From positions 806,001 to 870,000 of the forward strand of contig NZ_JALGBI010000001.1 in the NCBI RefSeq assembly GCF_022809125.1: DNA of 64,000 nt, read 5' to 3'. The notes under the pieces are model-generated. The model was not told where the DNA came from. It was given only the letters and a program-made list of their open reading frames with translations, and made no database searches. This DNA comes from Variovorax terrae. GTDB taxonomy: Bacteria > Pseudomonadota > Gammaproteobacteria > Burkholderiales > Burkholderiaceae_C. Positions 54,880-62,389 of this stretch are shown here, one piece after another. How positions within the stretch are numbered: the first letter of the stretch is position 1; every line of letters starts with the position of its first letter. A program made the translations under genes and the position numbers.

Positions 54880-56054
54880 GCGCAAACACGCTGCGCGGCG
54901 CGGCTGCAATTGTCGGAGTGGCCGAGTCCGATCTCGGAGAAGTTTCCGCCGGCACCTATCCGCTCGATCTGGCGGCGCAGGCCAGTGTTCGTGCACTGCA
55001 GGACGCGGGTTTGAAGGTGAGCGACGTCGACGCGATCTTCAGCGTTGCGCGCGGCCGTGTGCTGTCCAATCTGGACCTGGGCGAGTATCTGGGCATTCGT
55101 CCGAGAATCCAGGGCGGCTCCATCACGGGAGGCAGTTCTGCGCTCTCGCACCTGTTGCACGCCGCGATGGCATTGGCGCACGGCCAATGCGATGTCGCAC
55201 TGATCGCATACGGAGGCACGCCGCGCGCCGATGCCAAGCGCAACAAGACAAAGAGCGCCGGTGTGGTTACCGAAGATCCCGACCTGGAGGCTCCCTACGC
55301 GCCCAGGGGCGCAGCCACCGCTTACGCGATGGCCGCCATGCGTCACATGCATCAGTACGGAACCACCCGCGAACAGTTGGCGCAGGTGGCCATCTCTGCG
55401 CGGGAGTGGGCACGCCTCAATCCCGTTGCATGGTCGAACCAGAAGCCTTCGCTGACCACTGCGCAGGTACTCGACTCCAAGATGATCTCGTCGCCGCTCA
55501 CGGTTGCCGACTGCTGCCTCGTCACCGACGGTGGCGGCGCCATCGTGCTGACCCGCAGCGACCACGCAAGCGCGCTGCGCCGTAAACCGGTCCATGTGCT
55601 GGGGGTTGGCGAAGCGCAGTGGCATCGCTGGATTTCGCAGATGGCGGATCTCACGGTGACCGCTGCGACCGACTCAGGCAAGCGCGCATTTGAAATGGCC
55701 GGCCTCGCGCCGCGCGATGTGGACGTCGTGCAGCTTTATGACGCATTCACCATCAATCCCATTTTGTTCCTGGAAGACCTCGGCTTTTGTCCAAAGGGAG
55801 AAGGCGGGCGATTCGTCGAAGACGGCAAGCTCGCGCCCGGCGGGGCTCTTCCGATGAACACCAATGGCGGTGGCCTGTCTTACGGCCATCCAGGCATGTA
55901 CGGCATCTTCACCTTGATCGAAGCCACGCGTCAGCTGCGCGGCGAAGCGAACGCGCGGCAAGTTTCCGGCTGTGAAGTTGCGCTCGCACATGGCAATGGC
56001 GGATGGCTCTCCAGCCAGGTCACTGCCCTGCTCGGCACCAGCGCCACCCTTTGA
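54876..56054 (+). CDS. Thiolase-superfamily protein without nucleophilic cysteine (Ltp2-like)
   Basis: A 392-residue protein of the SCP-x/Ltp2 branch of the thiolase superfamily. Where thiolases have the nucleophilic Cys it reads SITGGSSALSHLL, and the HDAF motif of thiolases is VVQLYDAFTINP with Tyr in place of His. GGGLSYGHPGMYG (GHP loop) and VALAHGNGGWLSSQ follow. Ltp2 has the same losses and works as a retro-aldolase together with its DUF35 partner; the Tyr in LYDAF matches its proposed catalytic tyrosine. I therefore infer C-C bond cleavage of a 3-hydroxyacyl-CoA by aldol chemistry rather than thiolysis. It is coupled to the DUF35 gene. Confidence 0.85.
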   Translation: MSANTLRGAAAIVGVAESDLGEVSAGTYPLDLAAQASVRALQDAGLKVSDVDAIFSVARGRVLSNLDLGEYLGIRPRIQGGSITGGSSALSHLLHAAMALAHGQCDVALIAYGGTPRADAKRNKTKSAGVVTEDPDLEAPYAPRGAATAYAMAAMRHMHQYGTTREQLAQVAISAREWARLNPVAWSNQKPSLTTAQVLDSKMISSPLTVADCCLVTDGGGAIVLTRSDHASALRRKPVHVLGVGEAQWHRWISQMADLTVTAATDSGKRAFEMAGLAPRDVDVVQLYDAFTINPILFLEDLGFCPKGEGGRFVEDGKLAPGGALPMNTNGGGLSYGHPGMYGIFTLIEATRQLRGEANARQVSGCEVALAHGNGGWLSSQVTALLGTSATL

Positions 56055-56090
56055 GTCAGTTGCCCCACAAACACCTTTGAAAGAATACCC

Positions 56091-56870
56091 ATGAATACCG
56101 AACTCGATTACTTCGCCCTCACCGGCAAAAACATTGTCGTCACGGGCGCCGCCCAGGGCGTGGGCCTCGCGCTCTCACAAGCCATCGTTGCCCTTGGCGG
56201 TCGCGTCGTTGCGGTGGACGTTCAGGAAGGTCCGTTGCAAAAACTCGCCAGCGAAAGCAATGGCCAGATCGTGGCAGCGACCGGCGATGTGCGCGACCCG
56301 GCCTTTGCAGCCCACGTGGTCGAGCAGGGCGCGGCTGCGTTCGGGCACGTGGACGGTCTGGTGAACAACGCGGCCATCGTTCGTCCGGCCATGATCGAGA
56401 AGATGACGAGTGAGCAGTGGCAGCAGGTCGTGGACGTCAATCTCACCGGCCCCTTCAACTTTCTGCAGGCCGTGGGTCGCCATCTGGTTTCTCGTCGCAG
56501 GGCGGATGCCACGGTCACCGGCTCCATCGTCAATATTTCGTCCGATGGCGGGCGTCGCGGCTCGGTCGGCCAGATCAACTACAGCGCCACCAAGGCCGGC
56601 ATGCTGGGCATCACCATGAGCGCCGCGCGCGAGTGGGGGCGCCACGGCATCCGCGTGAACACCGTTTGTTTCGGCGTGGTTGAAACGCAAATGTCCGAAG
56701 TCGCGCGCGGCGACAAATTTGCCGACGCGTACATGAAGCAAATCCTGTTGGAGCGCTGGGCGTCCCCGCAGGAGGTGTCGCGCCCGGTGTGCTTCCTGCT
56801 GGGCAATGCCAGCTCCTACATCACGGGGCAACACCTGTCGGTGGCCGGCGGATTCCACCTGAGCGCGTGA
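56091..56870 (+). CDS. SDR-family dehydrogenase of the CoA module
   Basis: A 259-residue short-chain dehydrogenase: VVTGAAQGVGLAL (cofactor), GLVNNAAIVRP, catalytic Ser in NISSDGG, NYSATKAGML (Tyr-Lys) and SSYITGQHLSVAGG at the end. It likely oxidises a hydroxyl group of a CoA-bound or free intermediate, as 3-hydroxyacyl-CoA dehydrogenases of the HSD10/FabG type do. It lies 36 bases after the thiolase-like gene and 4 bases before the dehydrogenase gene, all one operon. It has no counterpart left in copy A. Confidence 0.88.
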   Translation: MNTELDYFALTGKNIVVTGAAQGVGLALSQAIVALGGRVVAVDVQEGPLQKLASESNGQIVAATGDVRDPAFAAHVVEQGAAAFGHVDGLVNNAAIVRPAMIEKMTSEQWQQVVDVNLTGPFNFLQAVGRHLVSRRRADATVTGSIVNISSDGGRRGSVGQINYSATKAGMLGITMSAAREWGRHGIRVNTVCFGVVETQMSEVARGDKFADAYMKQILLERWASPQEVSRPVCFLLGNASSYITGQHLSVAGGFHLSA

Positions 56871-56874
56871 CGAC

Positions 56875-59145
56875 ATGACCGACGATCAATCGAGTCTGAA
56901 AGAAAGCATTGCGCGATATCTGAGGGAGCAGTACAGCTTTGCGGAACGCTTGCGCGTGCTTGCCGGCAAGTCAGAGGTCAATCACTGGGGTGAGTTCGCC
57001 AAGCTGGGATGGCTCGCGATTCCATTCGATTCGGACAGTGGCGGCCTGGATGCCGGCCCCGCCGAGATGGCGATACTGATGACAGAGCTGGGGCGCGGGC
57101 TAGCGCTCGAGCCGGTCTTGCCAAACCTGGTGCTCTCAGGCAGCTTGCTTCAAGCAATTTCGGATGTTGATTGCCGCGCGTCTTGCCTCGGCTCGATGAT
57201 CGAAGGCCGCGTCAAATTCGCGACTGTGTATGAGGGCATGGGTGCGCGCGCTGCTGTCGAACTGGTGGCGCAAGGCGACTCGTTCACGCTCACTGGAACT
57301 GCCAAGGTCGTGCTGGGCGGATCGCAAGCCGATTTCTTTCTCGTTGCGGCGAGCGCGACACGGCTCGCGGTTGTCCCGGCGTCAGCTCCAGGCTTGCACA
57401 TCGACTCGTATCGGGGAATCGACGACTATCCCGCCTGTAGCCTGACTTTCGACAAGGTGCATGTCAACGCAGCCGATGTGTTGACTCTGGACGGCACAAC
57501 ACTCGGCCTCGCATTGAACTACTGCTGCGCCATGAGCTGCTGCGAAGCTGTCGGCGTGCTCGACGTGCTGGTGGAGCACACGCTGCAATACGCCAAGGAT
57601 CGCAAGCAATTTGGCAAGTCGCTCGCAGCGAACCAGGTCATTTCCCATCGTCTGGTCGAGATGCGCATTCACGCGCAGGAGGCTCGCGCCCTTTCCGGGC
57701 TGGCTGTGCAGGCGCTGGAGGGGCCGGGTGGCCCGGAACTGGACGTCATGGTGTCGGCTGCAAAGATTCGTGTTGATCAGGCGCTTCGCAGCGTCGCCGA
57801 AAGTGCAGTGCAAATTCATGGCGCGATCGCCATCACCAACGAATTCCACATCAGTCACTATTTCAGGCGCGCGGCGGGATTGCGCCTTTCATTCGGTGAT
57901 GCGGAGTGGCACGAAGACCGGTTAGGTACCTGGCTGAAAAAAACAGGTGGAGCGAACGAGAGCACTGCAAAGCGATTTCTTGCGAGTGATGCCGATCGCG
58001 CATTCGTCAGAACAGTTGAGGACTTCATGCACAGCGCACTGCCCAAGCAGCTGGCGGCAAAGGTCGCCAACGAACAGAATCTGAGCAAGCAAGAAATCAA
58101 CGGCTGGCAGCGCACGCTGGGCGAGAAAGGCTGGCTGGGCGCTGGTTGGCCAAAGAAATTCGGCGGGCCGGGCTGGTCGCCTCGCCAGCAGTTCATCTTT
58201 GACTCGGTGTGTACCAGCATGAACTGTCCAGCAGTGGTTCCAGCCGGCGTCAAGATGATCGGACCGCTCTTGCAGATGTTCGGCACACCTGCGCAGCAAG
58301 AGCGTTTCTTGCCCCGGATTCTGGATGCGTCCGAGTGGTGGTGCCAGGGCTACTCGGAGCCCAATGCAGGCTCTGATCTCGCGTCGCTGCGCACCTCGGC
58401 CGAGGACTGTGGAGACCACTTCATCGTTAACGGCGAGAAGATATGGACATCGGGCGCGCATTACGCGGACTGGATGTTTTGTCTGGTGCGCACCAGTCGC
58501 GAAACGAGGCCGCAGCAGGGCATCTCATTTCTGCTCATCGACATGCGCACACCAGGGATTGAAGTCAGCCCTATTCAGTCGATGGACGGCGCGCATTCAT
58601 TCAACAGTGTCTTCTTCAAGGATGTATGGGTTCCCAAAGAAAACCTGCTGGGCAAGCAAGGTGAAGGCTGGAGCTACGCAAAAGCGCTCCTGTCCCACGA
58701 ACGGCTGTTTGCATCCTGGCTCAGCGGCATTCAGCGCTCGTTGCGGCAACTCAAGAAAGTCGCGATTGGCGATCAGTTGTCTGACGCCAAGCTTAGAGAA
58801 ATCGTGCGGTTTGAAGTCAGAACGTTGGCGCTGGAAAAACGCGTGCTCGAGTTTCTCGAACAGAGCGAAGCCGATGGCGTGTTGAGTGACGAAGTGTCGG
58901 AGCTGAAGATTCAGGGCGCCGAGTTGTTCCAGGACATCTCCAACGCCGCCATGATGATTTGCGGTGATCTCGCCTATCCCAGCGATGCGCCGTTCATCCT
59001 GGGCAAGAACGCCGATCCTCTCTTTGCGCCTGCACATGCCGCCACTGCAGCGGCGCGGTACTTCGGCCGCAGAGCCCACTCCATCGCAGCGGGAACCACC
59101 GAGATCCAGAAGAACATTCTGGCCAAGACGGTGTTGGAAATCTAG
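56875..59145 (+). CDS. Two-domain acyl-CoA dehydrogenase, copy B
   Basis: A 756-residue fused acyl-CoA dehydrogenase, about 80% identical by eye to the copy A enzyme over the first 90 residues. The same motifs appear: FDSDSGGLDAGPAEMAILMTELGRG, LQYAKDRKQFGKSLAANQV, WCQGYSEPNAGSDLASLRT, FNSVFFKDVWVPKENLLG and GTTEIQKNILAKTVLEI. The C-terminal position of the usual Glu reads AAGT. It is shorter because a loop after VAA (PLRGAADTAAAGA in copy A) and a segment after GDQ are absent. Its GC content is higher than in copy A. It is the last gene of the plus-strand operon; fused or heteromeric dehydrogenases of this kind act on bulky CoA esters. Confidence 0.9.
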   Translation: MTDDQSSLKESIARYLREQYSFAERLRVLAGKSEVNHWGEFAKLGWLAIPFDSDSGGLDAGPAEMAILMTELGRGLALEPVLPNLVLSGSLLQAISDVDCRASCLGSMIEGRVKFATVYEGMGARAAVELVAQGDSFTLTGTAKVVLGGSQADFFLVAASATRLAVVPASAPGLHIDSYRGIDDYPACSLTFDKVHVNAADVLTLDGTTLGLALNYCCAMSCCEAVGVLDVLVEHTLQYAKDRKQFGKSLAANQVISHRLVEMRIHAQEARALSGLAVQALEGPGGPELDVMVSAAKIRVDQALRSVAESAVQIHGAIAITNEFHISHYFRRAAGLRLSFGDAEWHEDRLGTWLKKTGGANESTAKRFLASDADRAFVRTVEDFMHSALPKQLAAKVANEQNLSKQEINGWQRTLGEKGWLGAGWPKKFGGPGWSPRQQFIFDSVCTSMNCPAVVPAGVKMIGPLLQMFGTPAQQERFLPRILDASEWWCQGYSEPNAGSDLASLRTSAEDCGDHFIVNGEKIWTSGAHYADWMFCLVRTSRETRPQQGISFLLIDMRTPGIEVSPIQSMDGAHSFNSVFFKDVWVPKENLLGKQGEGWSYAKALLSHERLFASWLSGIQRSLRQLKKVAIGDQLSDAKLREIVRFEVRTLALEKRVLEFLEQSEADGVLSDEVSELKIQGAELFQDISNAAMMICGDLAYPSDAPFILGKNADPLFAPAHAATAAARYFGRRAHSIAAGTTEIQKNILAKTVLEI

Positions 59146-59194
59146 CGATACAGCTAATCAATTCTGTGAGACAACCAATCAATCTGGAAACAAT

Positions 59195-59220
59195 GGGCTC
59201 AGCTTAAATCAACTGAGCCT
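59195..59220 (+). terminator. Hairpin between the dehydrogenase and the porin gene
   Basis: GGCTCAG (59196-59202) pairs with CTGAGCC (59213-59219) across a 10-base loop, with an extra G-U pair outside. No T-run follows, so it may be a weak terminator or a processing/stability stem before the porin mRNA. The rest of the 132-base gap is AT-rich. Confidence 0.4.
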
Positions 59221-59277
59221 GTGAGAGGTCTGACTCCTCCATGCGCCGTCTGTAATTCAATAATTTTGGAGACATCG

Positions 59278-60462
59278 ATGAAGAAGAGCCTGATTGCCCT
59301 TGCCACGCTGGCAGCCGCTGGTGCCGCGTTTGCCCAGTCAAAAAATACGCCGACTGGCCCCTCCGGATTTTCCGTCTTTGGACTTATCGATGTCGCTGTG
59401 ACCACCGGCAGTGCGAGCGGCGCAGGCAGCGCGCGCGTGACGGCGCTGACCAGCAGTGCAGGCCGGCCTTCAAGGCTGGGTTTTCGCGGCCTCGAAGACC
59501 TGGGTGGCGGCCTCTATGCAAACTTCTGGCTGGAGGCTCAGCTATATCCCGACAACGGCACCGCTGGAGGCGTGCTCTCCACCAACAACCAGCCCTCCGG
59601 TGCAGGGGCAGCCGGGGAGGGGCTCAACTTCAGCCGGCGCGCCACCGTGAGCTTGATCAGTGATCGCTGGGGCGAGTTGCGCCTGGGACGCGATGTCAAC
59701 CCCGCTGCCTGGAACGTGGCCGACTTCGACCCATTCTTCAATTCCGGCGTCGGCATCATGCTGGGCCTCCCCTCTCCGACCACAGGCCTGGGCGCGGGCG
59801 CACGTTATGGCCTGTTGCCCGCCGGAACTCCCTACGCTCGGGCCTCGAACATGATCCACTACCTGAGCCCGACAGTGGGCGGCTTTTTCGGTCAGGTTAC
59901 CCGCATTCTTGGAGAGAACCCGAAGAACGGCGCAGCCAATCAAGACGACGGAAACGGCACCGCGCTGCGCGTCGGCTACATGGGTGGTCCGTTCAGGGCG
60001 GCACTGAACTGGGGAACGATCACCGCCAAAGGCACGCCCGTCGCGACGACGCCGGGCGCACCGTCGGGTGACATGCGCAACTGGAGTCTGGGCGCCGGCT
60101 GGTACGTGACCAAAGATATTGAACTCATGGCCACAGTCGGCCGGGACAAGCGCGGCGGCGCGGCCCCGGCCACTGGCAAGAATATGAACTTCGCCGGCAA
60201 CTGGCGCGTCGGCGCCGGCGAAGTGCTTTTCTCTGTTGGCGAATACCGCATCGACGCCGGCCCCGGCGCGCAACCGCGCTCGACCAAGGTCGCACTGGGC
60301 TATGTCTACAACTTGTCCAAGCGCACTGCCCTGTACACGTCTGCCGCCAAGGTGCGCAACAGCGACGGCGCCCGCACATCGATCGGCGGCGCGGTTATCG
60401 GCGCAGGCCTGGCAAGCAGCACATCAACCGGAATCGATCTCGGAATTCGCCACACTTTCTGA
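59278..60462 (+). CDS. Outer-membrane porin (Omp32-like)
   Basis: A 394-residue general porin of the betaproteobacterial type. The signal peptide ends AAFA-Q near residue 19. The mature protein opens with SGFSVFGLIDVAVTTG, has SRLGFRGLEDLGGGLYANFWLEAQ near residue 65 and ALYTSAAKVRNSDG near the end, and closes with GIRHTF, the terminal Phe needed for outer-membrane assembly. TTGGAG precedes the start. It would provide passive entry for the anionic substrate of the CoA pathway. It follows the dehydrogenase operon in the same direction, separated by a hairpin. Confidence 0.92.
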   Translation: MKKSLIALATLAAAGAAFAQSKNTPTGPSGFSVFGLIDVAVTTGSASGAGSARVTALTSSAGRPSRLGFRGLEDLGGGLYANFWLEAQLYPDNGTAGGVLSTNNQPSGAGAAGEGLNFSRRATVSLISDRWGELRLGRDVNPAAWNVADFDPFFNSGVGIMLGLPSPTTGLGAGARYGLLPAGTPYARASNMIHYLSPTVGGFFGQVTRILGENPKNGAANQDDGNGTALRVGYMGGPFRAALNWGTITAKGTPVATTPGAPSGDMRNWSLGAGWYVTKDIELMATVGRDKRGGAAPATGKNMNFAGNWRVGAGEVLFSVGEYRIDAGPGAQPRSTKVALGYVYNLSKRTALYTSAAKVRNSDGARTSIGGAVIGAGLASSTSTGIDLGIRHTF

Positions 60463-60493
60463 TCGAGAACGAACACCAAGGAACGGAGGACCC

Positions 60494-61495
60494 ATGAAAG
60501 CAGCAATGATCGTCCCAGGCCCGCAAGGCGGCCACCTGGAAATCCAGGAAGTCCCGCGTCCGGCTGCCGGCGCGGGCCAAGTGGTTGTCCAGGTGATGGC
60601 ATCGGGCCTGAACCGCGGAGAGACTTATCGTGTTCCCGAAGCGAAAAGTGGTGACCCGCTCAAGGCGGGCATCGAGTTCGCCGGCATCGTGAGCCAGGTG
60701 GGGCCTGACGTGCGCAACGTGCGCGAGGGCGATCGGGTGGCCGGCCACGGGTGGGGTGGTCAGGCTGAGTTCGTGCTCGCAGCGGCGCGCGCGGTCATGC
60801 CGATGCCGTCCACGCTGTCGTGGGCCGAGGCGGCCTCGGTCGTCAACGTGTTCGTCACCGCGCACGACGCGCTGGTGACCAATGGAGAATTCCGCGCGGG
60901 CCAGTCGGTGCTGGTCAATGCCGCCACGGGCGGGATCGGCCTGGCTGCGGTGCAGCTGGCTGCCGCGCTTGGTGCAAGCCAGGTCTTCGCCACCTCGCGA
61001 TCGGCGGCAAAACTGGCGCGCTTGCGCGAGTACGGCGTGACGCACGGCATCGACCTCTCGACCCAGAATGCTGCTCGCGCCATCGTGGACGCCACCGAGG
61101 GTCGCGGGGTGGACATCGTCATCGATTCCGTGGGTGGCAGCGTGTTCGAGTCCAACGTGCAAAGTCTGGCCGTGAGAGGGCGCCTGATACACCTGGCCCG
61201 CATGGGTGGCTCCGCGATCTCGCAGCTCGACCTGGCCCAGCTCTGGTTGAAGCGCTTGAAACTGATTGGGGTCACCTTTCGCACGCGCAGCGAGGAAGAG
61301 CGGCTCGCGTGCATAGAGGCTTGCGCGCGCGATGTGCTGCCGCTGTTGCAGGCTGGCCGCATCAAACTGCCGATTGATCGCGTGTTTCCGTTGAGCGAGC
61401 TTGCGCAGGCCCACGCCTACATGGAAACCGACCAGCACTTCGGCAAGATTGTCATTGCCGTTGGTGACAGCGCGGCCGCGACGGGCGCGCGATAG
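60494..61495 (+). CDS. MDR-family quinone-oxidoreductase-like protein
   Basis: A 333-residue medium-chain dehydrogenase/reductase of the zinc-independent quinone-oxidoreductase group. Segments are VVVQVMASGLNRGETYR, AGIEFAGIVSQVGPDV, VNAATGGIGLAAVQLAA (NADPH motif), FATSRSAAKLARLREYG and GVDIVIDSVGG. The structural and catalytic zinc cysteines of alcohol dehydrogenases are absent. It would reduce an enone, quinone or enoyl-type double bond with NADPH. GGAGGA precedes the ATG. It is 32 bases after the porin and 42 before the dioxygenase, so it is likely part of the same transcript. Confidence 0.88.
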   Translation: MKAAMIVPGPQGGHLEIQEVPRPAAGAGQVVVQVMASGLNRGETYRVPEAKSGDPLKAGIEFAGIVSQVGPDVRNVREGDRVAGHGWGGQAEFVLAAARAVMPMPSTLSWAEAASVVNVFVTAHDALVTNGEFRAGQSVLVNAATGGIGLAAVQLAAALGASQVFATSRSAAKLARLREYGVTHGIDLSTQNAARAIVDATEGRGVDIVIDSVGGSVFESNVQSLAVRGRLIHLARMGGSAISQLDLAQLWLKRLKLIGVTFRTRSEEERLACIEACARDVLPLLQAGRIKLPIDRVFPLSELAQAHAYMETDQHFGKIVIAVGDSAAATGAR

Positions 61496-61536
61496 ACACG
61501 CAAGCCGATCATCCGATCACACCCCATGGAACTGAT

Positions 61537-62343
61537 ATGAACCTGAAAATCACGCCCCTTACCGGGTCCGTTGGTGCCGCGGTCGAAGGCATTCGTCTCG
61601 GGGAGCCACTCGCCGCCGAACATTTCGCGCAGCTGCAAGAGGCATTCCTGCGTCACTGTGTGCTGGTGTTTCGAGACCAGCACCTCGGCCCCGCCGCGCA
61701 GCTTGGATTCGCGCGGCTGTGGGGCGAGCCGGTCGTGACGCCGCTGCTCTCCAAGCAGCAGCTGGGGGACTATCCCGACGTGATCCAGCTCAGAACGGAG
61801 CCCAAGTCCGCCTTCTCCACCGAGGCCTGGCACTACGATGGTCCGCACACTGCCGTTCCTCCCAAGCTCACCATGCTCAGTGCGCAGGTGATCCCCGTAG
61901 GGGGCGACACGATGTGGAGCAACCAATATCTTGCCTATGAAAGCCTGTCGCCTGTCATGCAGCGCATGCTGGTAGACCTGCGGGTGCAATTTCGCGCGGT
62001 GCGAGCGGCCGGTCGTTTCAAGGGCGTGGCCGACGCCGATATACCCGAGGCCGTGCATCCGCTGGTGCGCACACATCCGCAGACCGGGCGCAAGGCGCTT
62101 TATCTCGGGCCCCCCGACAACGTCCAGAAGTTCGATGGCATGACAAAAGAGGAAAGCCGGCCGCTGCTGGACTTTCTGTATGCGCACAGCACGCAGCCGG
62201 ACAATGTGTATCGCCACATGTGGCGCGTGGGCGACCTGCTCATGTGGGACAACCGCTGCACCTTGCACTACGCGATACACGACTACGGCACACAGGAGCG
62301 CGTGCTCAACCGCGTGACGCTCAAGGGCGAAGTGCCCGTCTGA
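61537..62343 (+). CDS. TauD/TfdA-family Fe(II)/2-oxoglutarate dioxygenase
   Basis: A 268-residue dioxygenase. The iron ligands are WHYDGPHTA (His, Asp near residue 102) and a late His in CTLHYAIHDYG near residue 245, with a conserved Arg in ERVLNRVTLKG for 2-oxoglutarate. AVHPLVRTHPQTGRKALYLG is the family segment before the late His. TfdA cleaves phenoxyacetate ethers and TauD releases sulphite from taurine; the substrate here is probably another acid and cannot be read off. In this setting it may carry out the first attack on the acid, with the ligase downstream activating the product. Confidence 0.88.
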   Translation: MNLKITPLTGSVGAAVEGIRLGEPLAAEHFAQLQEAFLRHCVLVFRDQHLGPAAQLGFARLWGEPVVTPLLSKQQLGDYPDVIQLRTEPKSAFSTEAWHYDGPHTAVPPKLTMLSAQVIPVGGDTMWSNQYLAYESLSPVMQRMLVDLRVQFRAVRAAGRFKGVADADIPEAVHPLVRTHPQTGRKALYLGPPDNVQKFDGMTKEESRPLLDFLYAHSTQPDNVYRHMWRVGDLLMWDNRCTLHYAIHDYGTQERVLNRVTLKGEVPV

Positions 62344-62362
62344 GGTTCGCGCGAGCGCAGGG

Positions 62363-62384
62363 GGCGCGCCCGCGGGGGCGCGCC
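62363..62384. terminator. GC-rich stem-loop between convergent genes
   Basis: GGCGCGCC (62363-62370) is repeated at 62377-62384; being self-complementary, the two copies can pair across a 6-base loop. It lies between the dioxygenase stop and the convergent ligase. There is no T-run, so termination is possible but weakly supported. Confidence 0.4.
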
Positions 62385-62389
62385 AGCAG

